Notes: a model not told the origin generated them from the sequence alone. 64,000 bases of DNA from Pinus tabuliformis (GCA_031772625.1 CM062804.1:275497174-275561173); one strand, 5' to 3'; positions 45,327-57,935 are shown, numbered from the stretch's first letter. A program made the numbers and translations.

Positions 45327-47588
45327 TGTTAGCTACCTATACCAATAGGTTTCATATTTCATGATTGACATGGGAAAGTCCAAATATGCTCAGCTTTGAT
45401 TATCCAAAGATCCCATATTTCCTAAGAGAAGACAAGGTGTGTAAAGAGCTTCTCCTTGTTTCAATTTTGATGGCCTTGTTTCAATTTTGATGGATGATCC
45501 AACAGTTTAATCTGGATCATGCCATGCTTTAAATTGCAGTTATAGATTAGAGAAAGAAGTCTGTCCAAATTGTTTAATCTTGGCAGACAAGTAGTTCAGG
45601 TAGAGAAGAAAAGGCTCCCAACTGCTTAATCTGGGACCTTGGAAGCAATAAGGGTAGAAGTAGGTAGAAAAGCAAAAGAAAAAGCCAAAGAAAAGAAAAG
45701 GCAAGTAAGGGTCTGCAAGTCCAAGTGCACCCTCCAAGAAGAAATAAAAAATGCTAGGCAAGTAGCTGGGTAGGTAGTTGGGGTTGCAGAAAGGTCATCT
45801 TTACCATTGCAGATGTATTAACTGTGTTTACCAAAGCAAAGTCAATCAATTGACAAGGTGTTCTTCCGCATCAAGTTGCAGCAAGCAAAGGAGCATGTCT
45901 AACTTCCCTTCTCCCTTTTCATGTCATTTACTAACATCCCCTCACCAGTTGGGATTCTTGGAAGAATTCACGGTTTCATGGTGGTTCTTATGGTTGTGAA
46001 AGCCACATTTCCTATGTAAACTTCTTTTCATTTTGATCTACCCTATAAACTAAGTGAGGTTCAAACAAACTTAGTGATATCCCCTTCATTTGCCCTCCTC
46101 ATCCATATTAACATCTAATTCTACTATATAACTCCCCTATCTTACCTTTCCCCTACTAGTATTAAACACCATGGTGTATAAATCCCAGCATTATCTACAT
46201 ATTCGCCTTTTGGCATTATAGCCAAATAAAGGTCTAAGGGGACTTCAATCCATCTGGGACTGTGGTCAACCTTGTCTTGGATGTGCTCTAACCTCTGGTT
46301 ATGAGCAGAAATCTTTCCCCTCAACCCTCACCGTCCCTCTGGTAAAAAACACACAAAACCCCTTTTTCTTGTATAAACCCTTGCAAAAAACCCGGAAAAC
46401 CCAAAACACTACGAAAAACCCATTTTTCTATAGTCCTCCGCCCCAAATATTAAATTGAATATTATATTGTGCCGGCGGGACCCCCCCCAACCTGCTCGAT
46501 CCGTCAGAGGGCCCGCCAGACGTCCGATCTCCACCGCCCAGATCTAAAGGTGGGCGGTCATTCTCACTCCCCGACCTGTCGACCTTTAGCGTCTGGGGAA
46601 AGTGGTTTTGGCCGTCCCGTACAGGGGACGCGTGGCAGGCGGTGGGGTTGTTCGGAGCCCCCCTCCCCGTTACCGCCTTTGCCCAAAGGTGGTGTGGGGA
46701 ACCCGCTTACCGCCACCCCTGTTACCGCCCTCCCTCCTACGTCATTGGCACGTCACCCTGACGTCACCTCACCAGTGCCCGCCCCAGCGTCCCGTGGCCC
46801 TCCACGCGGACCTGCCACCGCATCTGCCCGCCACCATGTCCTGCCACCCTGGCAGACACCTCCGCTGCCACGTCACCTCCGTACCCGGGTCCCGCCATGA
46901 CGTCATGCTGACGTCATCGACGGAAAAGCGCCAAGTGCACACTTTTACCAAAATTAACGTTTTAAACGACTAAATAAGCCGTTTTCGGTCATTTTCATGC
47001 AAAAGAGAACTATCCGTTGCCAACAGCTGCCGCGAATTTTCTCAGCCAGCCATCAAATTCGACGATTCAACCGCTGAAAGTTCGGAATTCGACGGCACTA
47101 AGTCTCCACAGCCCGGCCCGCGAGCTTCCGAGTCGGTTTTTCCAGGTATTTTGCCAGTTTTCCCACTTTGCCCCTGCATTCCAATTATCTGTAAAAATCA
47201 CCATTAAAGGACTGGTAAAACTACTTAATTCAGTTCTGCCTGATTACCTAAACTAAACCCAAGCAATCTGCACCATCCCTAAACCACAATTCGACATTGG
47301 AGCGATCAGTCCGCGGGCTAAAACTGTAAAATTGCCCCCGAGGTGCTCGGCATTGTTCCCTTTTGCCGAGTACAGGCCACCTGCATTCTTTATAAAAAGA
47401 AATATCAATATCTCTGCAACTTATCTATTAGCAATTCACATCCCTGTGAATCTTGCAGCAACTTACAAACCTGTTTGCCTTTATTCACTAAAAGAGGACA
47501 CCAGACGGTGTTTACAGTTCACCTGCTACTTAAGTCTTTATAGACTTGTCAAGCCAGTACCTCCACCTGCACAAATTCAGATTATAGC

Positions 47589-50500
47589 ATGGCAGCCTCT
47601 GCATCCTCTTCCCTCAGTGTAGCTCCATTAAATCAAACCAACAAGGAGCTGGAGGCCTTGCCATTCATTGACAAGGATTGTCTCATTGAGGACTTTGAGG
47701 GAGACAGGGACTTCTTGAAGACCTTCACTCAACTAAGGGAAGATTATAAGGATGGGCATGGTACACATGGGATATGGGAGTCAAACCTGCCCTATTACTG
47801 TCTCCCAGCTGTGAATGTTTTCCCAGAAATCATTCACCTATGTGCTGAACACTATGATGTCCAGCACAGAGCTGTCAATACTCCATCAGGGAGGATCCTC
47901 TTCTATGTAAATGCTGACTCCATCAACAAGATGTTACAGTTTGATCAGACAGAGTTGCTGATCCCGTTCTCCACAACTTATTTGCTGGAAACTGGTGATA
48001 AGATGACCAGTGAGGAGCTGCAAAAGGTCACCCGGAACTTCATGAGACCTGAATGCCAGCCTACAGGGCCACCTCCCTATCTGAGGGAGCATTTCGATGA
48101 TATAGGCAGGCTATTACTAGACATGATAGCCTATGTATTGGGATACCAAAACAGTGAGCATGTGGATAAATCCATGCTAGTGTTGCTGTCTGTTTACAGC
48201 CCGCGTCAACCCCCTGCCCGAAAGTATAACTTTGCTAAGTTTATAGCCAATAAGATTCATGATCAATTAAGCAAAGTGGACAGACAGGGGGTCTTCAGAT
48301 ACTCAGCTTACATCTACCATCTGTTCATGTTTCATCATTCTGAAGCCTTCCCATGCTACATCAGAAGGCTGGATAATAAAGGGGAGAGAAGATCTGTCAT
48401 CTTCTGGACCTCAGTTTATCATAAAGTCACAAATTCACCCTATACCTACTGTGAATTTGTTGACCAGTTTGTGTACCCAGTCTCTTGCATGCTGATGAGG
48501 TCCCCTCCACCTAGAATATCTAATGAGATCAAGAAAGCTATGCAGCTATCTAAGAAGTACAAAATAGGTGACTGGTACCTATATGAACACCATACTGTGT
48601 TCAGAGTATATGGCTGTGAGCTCTGTCCATACAGGCTCCCCAAGTATGTACCTATGAGATTATTTGCCTTGGAGTATTACAGGCAATTAATTCAGTCAGA
48701 CCTCACCCATTTCCACAACTCCAAGAAAAAGGCCCACCTTAATTTCAAAAATGAGTTGGCCCCCTTCATTATGAACAAGAAGGAAGGATGGGAATCTGCA
48801 GACTTGATCCTCAAGGACAAATATAAGTTGTCCTATAGTTTTCGATGGGTCCCTTATGACCCTCAAGGTTTCATCACTGCTAGGAGAAATAAGTACAGAC
48901 TCCTAGGTATTAAGCACTGCCACTACCCACACATAGAAAAGTATGCCAACTTGCAAGAATGGCAGCTGGACACTCTAGTGGAGAGTTTAACTGAAGAAGA
49001 AAGAATGCTTAAAAACATGAAAGAGCTTGAGAAGACTATTGACCTGGACTATGTGCAGCAGGTACCTTTCAGGCCGCCTCACTCAGTGGGAGAAGGGACC
49101 TCAGTGACAAGGACAGCACCACAGGCACCCTCTACATCGGCAGCAGCAGTGGATAAAGGCAAAGGCATAATGGATGCAGAACATGAAAAACTGAAAGAGA
49201 AGGCAGCCCCTTCAACTGAACAGCAAACTAAGCAGCAAAATGAGCTGCAGAGGGAGGAACAAACAGAGCAGCTGAAAGATCAAACTCCTCCTCCACAAAC
49301 TGAGACTCCTACAGCACCTATTTTGCAAACCCCAGCCCATGAGGAGAGGGGTTCTAAAAGAGAAAGAGAAGAGTCCACTCCTATTAGTGGACCTTCCCAT
49401 CAGCCAGAGGCCAAAAGACAAAGGGCAGATTCCCCTGAGGTGGAAGACATTACTGAAGATGTCTTAAACAACACAGGAAAAGACAGGGAGGGAAGCCAAC
49501 ATACAGGGACAAGCTCCTTTCAGCAGGAGCAGACTTTACAGCTTGGTTTGGAGGTGTCATCCTCATCTCAGCAAAGCCAGAAGCCTAAAGGCACTAAGGC
49601 TTCTTTTAAACAGATCAAGGCAGCAAATGAGTTATTAAGGGCTGAGGTTTACAAACAGTTCATAGATGCTACACCAGCCCAGCAGGAAAGATTGATGTCG
49701 GTCTATGACTTCAAGGAAGAAAAAATGATATTCAGCCATTTCAAACCCAAGGGGCCACAGCCAATGACAACTGCAGATTTCATCAAAACAAGGGTGGAGG
49801 TCCTAGCTAAAGACATACATCCTATGGACCAGATTGAACTCCACAAGCAGACTGGGGAGATGGCCTATGCCACATTGGTAGAGAAGGCCACACTGGCCCA
49901 TGAGCTGAAAGATTCCTTGAAGAACACAAACACTCAGCTAGATTTTGAGAGGATGTCCTCTAAGGCCAAGGACAATAGAATAAAGTCTCTGGAGGAGATT
50001 ATTATTGATCTAGGGCATGATCCTAGTGATCCAACAGGTGTAAAGGCCCTCATAAAGAAGAAAGATGATGATCTGAATGCAATGAAGAAGAGGTTGGGGC
50101 TGTTACCTACAGAACACCCTCAGACAGCAGAACTACAAAAAGAAAAACAGCTTAATGAACAACTTGACCTCCTTCTACAGCAAGATCAGAGGATCAAAGA
50201 ATTGGAGAAAGAGCTGGAAGGAACGCTACAAGACAAACAGGGAGAATCTACACTCCAGGCTCCTCCAACAGCTTCAACAATAGCAACAACTTCAGGGGCA
50301 ACAGTGGCCCCTACAACAGAAGCAGCAGGCACAACAGCAGCTCCAGATGCCCACCCAAGTGTAGAAGAATTGACCAAGGCTGTCAAGGCAATGGAGCTCC
50401 AGGCAGATGAGATAAAGAAAGCAAAGGACAAATTGGCAGAGATAGATGCCAAGTATGACAAATCAAAGGTAACTATAGCAGAACAGGGCAGAGAAATTAA

Positions 50501-51236
50501 GGCCCTAAAGGATAAAATAAAGGCCCTGGAAAAGGAGCTCAATCTGGAAAGTACCATGGCCGACATAAAAAGAATTTTGTGGGGTAAGATTACCCAAGCT
50601 ATCACCAAACAATGGAAATCCATCAAAACAATCCATGAGTACATGGATTTAATTGGCCAAGCACAGACAGAAATCCAGAGGGCCAAAACAGTGCTGGGAA
50701 ACAGACCTGAGCAGGCAAACCAACTGATAGATTTTTTGAACAGGCAAGACAAAGAGGAGCTGGCAGCCATTGGCATCGTCAACAGAACAGAGGCCATCCT
50801 CACAACTAAAAAGGTGCTAACTCTCAGAAGTTATGTACAGACTGTAGAAAGAAAATGCTATGAAATACAGGCTAAGGTGGAGGAGTATAAACTCAAAATG
50901 GGAATGCTGCAAGCAAGGGGATTGCCTGGCCTGCTGAACAGCACAGGGAAATTGATTACCAGAGATCAATTCACCAACAGGATGGCTACTTACATTGAAA
51001 ATCAAATCACTGCATCTGGCAGTACTCCTGAGGAAACAGGGCCTCCAACAGGACAGAGCTTGTACACTAAACTTGAAGGCCTATTCTTCATTGAAAGTGA
51101 GGCAAATCATTTGTTTGAAACTCCTCCTAACTTTTGGCGGTATACAGAGGCCGATGAGACTCTAATAAAAATTTGGAGACATCAAATGCCTAAGGAGGAC
51201 TGGTGGCAGGCCATGCTCCAAATTTTGCCACGATAG
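47589..51236 (+). CDS. LTR-borne protein of 1215 aa (3' LTR copy)
   Basis: The same length as the 5' LTR copy. I count seven amino-acid differences in 1215, with very few silent ones. Neither copy has a stop inside, so the frame was intact in the inserted element and has stayed open at both ends. In the genomic RNA, which should begin at the R region in the 5' LTR and end in R of the 3' LTR, only this copy is included, downstream of gag-pol. It could be reached by a spliced or separately initiated RNA. Domain features are as in the 5' copy. Confidence 0.85.
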   Translation: MAASASSSLSVAPLNQTNKELEALPFIDKDCLIEDFEGDRDFLKTFTQLREDYKDGHGTHGIWESNLPYYCLPAVNVFPEIIHLCAEHYDVQHRAVNTPSGRILFYVNADSINKMLQFDQTELLIPFSTTYLLETGDKMTSEELQKVTRNFMRPECQPTGPPPYLREHFDDIGRLLLDMIAYVLGYQNSEHVDKSMLVLLSVYSPRQPPARKYNFAKFIANKIHDQLSKVDRQGVFRYSAYIYHLFMFHHSEAFPCYIRRLDNKGERRSVIFWTSVYHKVTNSPYTYCEFVDQFVYPVSCMLMRSPPPRISNEIKKAMQLSKKYKIGDWYLYEHHTVFRVYGCELCPYRLPKYVPMRLFALEYYRQLIQSDLTHFHNSKKKAHLNFKNELAPFIMNKKEGWESADLILKDKYKLSYSFRWVPYDPQGFITARRNKYRLLGIKHCHYPHIEKYANLQEWQLDTLVESLTEEERMLKNMKELEKTIDLDYVQQVPFRPPHSVGEGTSVTRTAPQAPSTSAAAVDKGKGIMDAEHEKLKEKAAPSTEQQTKQQNELQREEQTEQLKDQTPPPQTETPTAPILQTPAHEERGSKREREESTPISGPSHQPEAKRQRADSPEVEDITEDVLNNTGKDREGSQHTGTSSFQQEQTLQLGLEVSSSSQQSQKPKGTKASFKQIKAANELLRAEVYKQFIDATPAQQERLMSVYDFKEEKMIFSHFKPKGPQPMTTADFIKTRVEVLAKDIHPMDQIELHKQTGEMAYATLVEKATLAHELKDSLKNTNTQLDFERMSSKAKDNRIKSLEEIIIDLGHDPSDPTGVKALIKKKDDDLNAMKKRLGLLPTEHPQTAELQKEKQLNEQLDLLLQQDQRIKELEKELEGTLQDKQGESTLQAPPTASTIATTSGATVAPTTEAAGTTAAPDAHPSVEELTKAVKAMELQADEIKKAKDKLAEIDAKYDKSKVTIAEQGREIKALKDKIKALEKELNLESTMADIKRILWGKITQAITKQWKSIKTIHEYMDLIGQAQTEIQRAKTVLGNRPEQANQLIDFLNRQDKEELAAIGIVNRTEAILTTKKVLTLRSYVQTVERKCYEIQAKVEEYKLKMGMLQARGLPGLLNSTGKLITRDQFTNRMATYIENQITASGSTPEETGPPTGQSLYTKLEGLFFIESEANHLFETPPNFWRYTEADETLIKIWRHQMPKEDWWQAMLQILPR

Positions 51237-51538
51237 CTTCAAGTCATTCGGCCACTGACAGCTCCAGGTCACCAGAAGACAGACAGCAAAAAGGTTAGCG
51301 TTTAAAGAGCGGCCTAAAAGTGACTCATCACATAGACAATGACGGCTAGCCAAGTTTTGAACAGCGCGTCGCCAACCGACTCCAATTGCCACCAAGTCAA
51401 CAGTCTCTGACCATTTTTGACAGCTAAGGGACTAAAAGTTATTACAACATTTACTCTTTCAGCTGTTGCACTCCAGCAGTTGGTAGGACATTTATGGAGC
51501 ATTTACTCTTCATTCAGATATTTTCTAATGTAAATTTG

Positions 51539-51546
51539 TATATATA
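51539..51546 (+). promoter_or_regulatory. TATA box in the 3' LTR
   Basis: TATATATA in the same context as 37717-37724. From this copy, transcription would read out into the right flank. Confidence 0.5.
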
Positions 51547-52376
51547 CCCCCCTTAGTAACGCATAAGGGGTTGGTAAATTTTACTCTGAGGCATGTATAC
51601 TCTGTACTTTCAGAAAAGTTTAATACAAAGAGCAATTCCAGCTCAGTGATTTCCTGGAACTCTGGTGTCTTGTTGATAATCTAAGTGCTGTTGCAGAACC
51701 CCTGTGTTGTCTGGTGGAATGATATGTTTTCTTTAAACTCTGTTCTGTTTCCCTGTATTATTTCATTTTCACGTTTTCATCATATCTAGCGATAAAGAAA
51801 AAGAATAGTTCAGGACATGTTTCTTCACACCCTGTGCTCAATCTTATATTGCTGCAAATGTTTTCTTCAGGGTTAAAACATACATGAATTCTTAAATGCT
51901 CATGTTATATTTAATTCCATATTGTGAAAGTTATCTAGAAATTCTTCAATGCTTCCAGGTAACAATTGCTTTCTTTCATATCAGATTACAGAAAGATTCT
52001 TAATTGCCTTTCTTATCCTGACCATATCACACCCAAACTCAATTCCAAAGCATTATTTCCAGACAATTATCCTGCTCTGCAGTTTTCATTACTGTATCAA
52101 CACAGCACACCAAACCAAAGGACCACTGACTCCATTGCCCAATGTTATATAAGATTTGGTAAGAGCATACAAGTTTAGACTGAACTTTTTCCAACCAAAC
52201 AATTAAACCAAAGTTGAATTTCACAGCTAGCCTAAAAACCAATAGAACAGAAACAATCATTAAGAGAGAGCCCTCTTTGATCACAGCTTGGCTAGAAGCT
52301 GTAATCCAAAGATTGGTTAGTGGTTACCCCGGCCGTATTCCCTTGAGAGTCATAGGGAACAACCTGGGTGTTAACA

Positions 52377-52729
52377 CTCTGCATTATAGCAATTGCAATC
52401 TATTGCAGATAACTATCAAAGAATGCTTAATTCCATTCAAAGAATCATATAATGGAAAAGAATCAATCTGCAAAGGAAAACAATGGCTGTGCTGTAACAG
52501 AGAGTCAGGACCCTATCCCCAGAGCGGGAATCTCCAGCACCTGCCTCTGATTAGCTAGCTTGCCAATTCACTCTGTAACTTAATCACCGGTGAAACACTC
52601 ATGAATTAACTTTGAATAATATAACAATCAATTGAAAAAGAAACAGAGTTTCAGCAAAAGGTATTATAAACAATATTCAACAAACAGTACTTGTTAATAA
52701 GGCATGAATAAAAGACACACTTGACACAC
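52377..52729. other. Right flank of the large element; no gene
   Basis: AT-rich, with no domain recognised. It does not obviously continue the exon-like piece to the left of the gap. Confidence 0.4.
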
Positions 52730-53087
52730 TGTAGAAATATAATGGGTGAATCTTGCGATGAAGGTGGGCCCTGTCCTTCTCACAAGATTCCCCAGGAAAC
52801 AAGAACTAGAAAAAGATGTTCAGAACAAAATTTTATTCATCCATCAATATGTCATATTACAAAAAGAATTCTAGTCCTGTTCCTTCAGCTGAGCCTTTTT
52901 CCACAGTCCATCCCCCTCTAATGTAGATGTCTCCTCTTTATAAAGAGGATACATCTATTACAAAAGATTTACATTATAAATTCTATTTTAACCCATTATA
53001 CAAAAATAGGGAAATCAATTTCCCATCAACAAAATGTTGTTACAGTAATACTGTCTTTAGATTATAGGCGTTACATCCAATGTAACA
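52730..53087 (-). mobile_element. Possible short LTR (minus strand)
   Basis: On the minus strand: TGTTACATTGG start (53087), a TATA-like CTTTATAAAGAGG near 52935, GATGAATAAAATT near 52830 as a polyadenylation signal, and a possible end TTTCTACA at 52730. The order fits U3-R-U5. No matching target-site repeat is visible. It may be the 3' LTR of the copia fossil at 53380-56850, but the junction is not clear. Confidence 0.35.
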
Positions 53088-53379
53088 GCTTCTTCGGTGA
53101 TCAGTCTAGTTCCTTTGTTGCTGTCAAATTTAGAATGCAAATCTCAGCTATTTCAGCTTCGAGATTCGCGTGTCGTTTCTACTATTTCAGCAACTGCAAA
53201 AATAGTCTCGCAAACTCCAGGCTGTTTCAGCAACGCGGACTGCACATCATTCTTTAACTGTTCAGCACTGAACAATTTAAAGATTAACTATGAAGATATT
53301 GTGATTATATGCTAAATAATTAAACGTATAGTGATGAGAAGAATCATTACATACCTTTGGGATAATTGGGTTAAAACAC

Positions 53380-56300
53380 TAACAAGGATTTTTAAATGTA
53401 GGTTGAAAAGGATGATATCACGACAAAATGTATGGTCAAAAAGGGACAATATGAGGTCCTAACACCAGTGACACTCACAAAGCTTCTGCATAAACCTAGA
53501 GATGATTCCAACATAAAATTAAATGTTTAGCGTCGTAGTAGTGGGGTAGTTGATACTTCCTATGAGCTGTCTATACTTCGTTGCATCCTCAAATTCTTTT
53601 CTTTTAGTCGATGTGAGGTTTAAGTTCTGTCCCATTGGAGTAGTCAAAGGATTTTACTCAGCCATGCCAAACCCGTTCAAGAGATCTCCAATTTACTTCT
53701 TCTGAGAGAGGAATATAAACTTCAAATGTTGGGTTACTTCAGTACCAAGATAGTAGTGAACATAACCCAAATTTATCATTTCAAAACCTTTCCTTAGTTA
53801 TTTCTTTAATTATGCAATGTAGCTCTCATTTTTCCATGTCATTAGAAGATCATCTACATACACCACAAGATATAAAACTATTTTTCCAACTTTCTTGACG
53901 AACAAAGTTGCATCATTAAGATCATAGTGTTTGAAATTTAGTTTTAGAAGATGCTCAATTAACTTCTTGTACCAGGCTCGCAGTGCTTTCTTGAGGCCAT
54001 ACAAGGATTTTACACGCTTGCATACTTTTTGTGCCTGACCCTTCACAACAAATCCTTCTATTTTGGACATAAAAACATTCTCTTTCTTATCTCCATTCAA
54101 CAAGGTATTTTTTACATTCATTTGATGGACTTTCAAACCGTTCTGAGCTACCAAGTAAAAGAGTGTTTGGATGGTAACCCATTTTTCTATGGGGGCAAAA
54201 GTCTCCTCATAGTCGACCCCTTCCTTCTGTGCAAAGCCTTTTGCCACAAGTCTGACTTTGTGATTTTTAAGTGAGCCATTTTCTTTATACTTGTTTTTGA
54301 AGACCCACTTTCAGCTAATTGTTTTGGTTCCCAATGGAGGATCAAACAACTTCTAGGTGCCATTCTTTACCAAGCTATCATATTCTTTCTGCATCACTTC
54401 TTTCCATTCATCATAGGAATAAAATTATTTGAAGGAAGTTGGTTTGAAATCTATAGACAAATTCAGTTCATAATCATAAGAAACATCCATATCAATAGGT
54501 GAATGATAATCTTCTACATCACCTCCATTTTGTCTAGTTGAGATTCTTGTTCCTTTCTTTCTAACCTCATCAGGATGTACACTTTCCAATGTATTTGTCA
54601 ACCATTGTGGAGGACCTTCATGAGATGGCCCAGGCTACTCAGTTGACTGAGTTGGGGTTGAATCAAGATCTAGTCTCATAATCCTGTCAATCACATCAGT
54701 GAAAGTGTTATCAATGGTTGGAGCTTCATGCAGGGGAGAGAGTGCTTTAGAAGAAGATTCCACAAATTGATCAAGTATAGGAATCCTCCCTTCAAGATGT
54801 GGAATCTCATTATCAAATTCTTAAAAGCACTTTGCATGTTTGAATCTATCCAAGCGATCAAGCTGTCTCTCAACAAAATTGTCAGTCTTGGACGATTCAA
54901 GAAAGATCAAATCTCTATATATTATAACATTCTTTCTCACTTCATCATAGAGACAATATTTTGGAGGTATTTAAGTACCACAATAAGATACATTTGTGAC
55001 TCCTTGCATCAAGTTTTTTTCTTTGTTCCTTAGGTATCAAGGTATAGCAGGTGGAACCAAAAACCTTGAGATGCCTCATCGAGGGAATGTGGCCATACCA
55101 CACTTCATAGGGATTCTTTTTTTTTTTTATCACATTAGATGGACACCTATAATTTATATGCACAACACGTAGAACTATATTAGCCCAAGACATCGGTTTA
55201 ACATTCTTGAAAAACATCATGGAACGTACCATATTTAAGGTTATCCTGATCATTCTTTTATTGTTGGGGATTATAAGACATGATTGTTTGATGTTTGATC
55301 CCATGTTGGAAAATATAGTTTTCAAATTCATTTGATGCATATTCCTTTCCATTACCAATACGAATAGATCTAATATGAGTTTGTGCATCATTTTCAATCC
55401 ATGCATGAAAGTTCTTGAATGCTTCAAAAACTTTAGATTTGTTCTTCAATAAATAAACCGAACACATTCTGGTGTAGTCATCAATAAATGTCATCATATA
55501 TTTATAACCATTTGAAGAAGGGACATGCATTAGGAGACATAAATAAGAATGAATGAGTTCAAGTTTTCTATGTGCTCTAGAATGAGAATCATGAAAACAC
55601 TGTTTGTTGTGCTTTCCTAAGATACAAGCATCACATTACTTAAGTTTCCTAGGAATAGTAGGAAACCAGTAACACCATTTTTCTTCAACAAACGAAGGTT
55701 GTCATAGTTCAAGTGTCCAAATCAAGCATGCCATAAAAGAATTTATGGAAATATACCTTCATCATAGTGAGAATTGTATGAGAAGTTATGTGCACGAGCA
55801 TAGGTTCCTTGCAGCTTTAGAAGTCTTTCTTCTTTTATCCCTGTCGTGACAAGTGAGTGATCTGATGCTTTTTTGACCTCGACCTTGCCATCAAATATGT
55901 GAATGGAGTTTCCTTGCTGGTGGATGTGGACCAAAGAAAACAAGTTTCTTCTCCACTCCGGGAGGTATAAAACATCATGTAGAAGAAAATCTGGAAGGCC
56001 AGGAAGTTTGAGCTTGATGGTTCCAAGCCATGATGGCTTGAACTTTGATTTTTTGGCAAAGTATACTACTCCCTCAACATTATTAGTGAATTACTAAAAT
56101 AAATCTCTCCTAAAAGTCATGTGGTAAGTTTCTCTTGAATCAAACAACCAAGCACCTTTCCATGAAGCAAGTGAAGCATTGAATAAATATTCAGTTACTC
56201 CAATGTTGCAATGTGCCACAACATAATGAGAAGATTTAGGTGCTTTACCTTTCCCTTTGTTAGTTGTTTTACCTTTTCCTTCATTTCTTTCCTGTTCAAT

Positions 56301-56850
56301 TCGATCCCACGAAAACTTACAAGTGGAAGTATCATGTCCATCTCTATTGCATCGTATGAAATGAAGAGCAAACTTTTATCCTTGGAACTGTCTACCCCCT
56401 TGCCTTTAAAATTCCTCCTTCATCTTCCTCTTCAGCCACCTCTTTCTCTAGAAGAATCTTGTGCATGATTATTCTCCTTTTGTGTAAGGCACCCAACTTC
56501 TTCATAATATTGAGGAGTTGTCTTCTTCCCAAAAGCCTTCTCTCTTCCATCAAATTTCTTCTTAAGCGAGTCAAAGGTGATCTCCTTAAGTTGGCCACTT
56601 GCATGCAAAGACTCAAGATAATGTGAATAAGTGGGATATATTGCCCTCACATAAGTTATGAGAGGAGTATTTATTTCAACACCAATGGATTTTAATAATG
56701 GATCTTAATTCTGATGCTAAAGTCAGAGGGTCATAATTTTTCAACTCAATATTGAACAACTTGATCATCAATTGAACAAATTCAAGTTCAGATTGTGAGT
56801 TTGTTGTGCTATGCAACAACCTCTCCATTTATTTATATATAAATCTCTTA
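53380..56850 (-). mobile_element. Decayed Ty1/copia element
   Basis: Read on the minus strand from high to low coordinates: gag-like text at about 56390-56820 (YLESLHASGQLKEITFDSL), then integrase at about 54950-55530 (NGYKYMMTFIDDYTRMCSVY, then SIRIGNGKEYASNEFENY). Reverse transcriptase follows at 53810-54250 (AKGFAQKEGVDYEETFAPI, KSLYGLKKALRAWYKK, and the YVDDLL box). Integrase before RT identifies copia. It is broken in many places but retains most of its length, so it is of intermediate age. Confidence 0.85.
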
Positions 56851-57935
56851 GGAAATTATTATATAAATAAATGGGGACCCTTTAAATTTTAAAAACATAG
56901 GAAGATAAAATAGTTTAGGGTTTTAAAAGGACAAATTTGATTTTTGAATAAACAAATCCAAATTTCATTAGGCCCGAACAACTCGAATGAGCCTGCCTTA
57001 AAGAAATCTCGAGATATTGCATTTCACAAGTCTTAATGAACAATTCCCATTTTTATCCTTTCGAAACTTACGATGCGATAAAGAATAACCCCTGAGAACA
57101 AGAAATGCTTAAAACTTAAAGGGCTTATGTATCGTTAAAAGCTACTTTATATCAGAACTCGCTCACATCGCAAATTTATAATGAACATGATATATAAAAA
57201 CCCCAAGGACCATTCCTATTGCGATATGCGATAAACCATCCAGACCTGGTATATCAATTAACACAATCTATAAACATGTTGCGTCCAGATGAATTACAAA
57301 TTAGCAAAAGGCTCGCCGCTCTTTTCATCTCCGATCTTCCGATTGCGATAAAGCTACTTGTTAAAATGCGTGACTTTAATAAAATCATAAGAATGAATAA
57401 CTCAAAGGAAAAACCACACTTGTTAATCATTAGTCAGGCCTGCTCTAATGCCACATCATTACTCGTGATTTTGCAATCGCAAAAAGACTTTGGCTATATT
57501 CATTCCCCTCTACTCCAAAACCTCTGATTGTGATATTGCGATCATCGCATCATGCACTTCCCATACCCAAAGAACCGATATAATGATATCGCTATCGCAT
57601 ATTGGGAGAACACATGGAAACAGGTTCTAAATACCGTTTTGAATTTTTTTTGTGATATGATCTATTAATGAGAAATAAATTATCATGCGAAGCCATGATT
57701 TCAATTATTAAAGACTTCTAACAATATTTATTATTTAAAGCCCCAAGGTGATTTTATGGCCTGTATATAGATATTTTCGCATTTTAGCTATGATTGCTAT
57801 CATTTCAAGCCTTATATGTTCAAATGATTCCGCATTTCAGACTTATTGCTCTTCATTCCTCTGTGTTTGCAATTTGCAAGCTAAACCCGAGAATAAGTTG
57901 TGTAATAGGATAAGACAAAGAAAGGCAAGAAAGCC
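56851..57935. other. Stretch rich in GCGAT/ATCGC words, no gene
   Basis: Words such as TTGCGATAA, GCAATCGC, CATCGCA and ATCGCATA recur at 57070-57610 on both strands. It lies upstream of the LTR-frame relative and so may be the U3 start of the older Tat-like element; its left edge is not defined. Confidence 0.4.

Larger units (their letters stand above)
31586..52376 (+). mobile_element. Tat/Ogre-like Ty3/gypsy element with 7-kb LTRs; looks whole
   Basis: The 5' LTR is 31586-38555, the primer site 38560-38578, the leader to 39106, gag-pol 39107-45067, a 259-base tail, and the 3' LTR 45327-52376. The LTRs end in the inverted pair TGTTA/TAACA. They match over their whole length apart from about 30 scattered substitutions and one length variant of about 80 bases in the first 450 bases. 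Divergence is near 0.4 percent by eye, so the insertion is young: about one to a few million years at usual plant rates, with large uncertainty. Each LTR holds a 1215-codon frame. The element shows no obvious break. The target-site repeat is unreadable because of the gap; the right flank starts CTCTG. Confidence 0.92.
45327..52376 (+). repeat. 3' LTR, about 7050 bp
   Basis: It starts TGTTAGCTACC and ends GGGTGTTAACA, followed by unrelated flank (CTCTGCATTATAGC). Offset from the 5' LTR is 13822 bases at the frame start. It carries the same GC-rich block, bZIP sites, 1215-codon frame and TATA box. Confidence 0.92.

Noticed and set aside
31586-52376. The two 7-kb repeats as a segmental duplication of a host gene
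   Set aside because: TGTTA/TAACA ends, a primer site four bases after the first copy and a complete gag-pol between them are the marks of LTRs.
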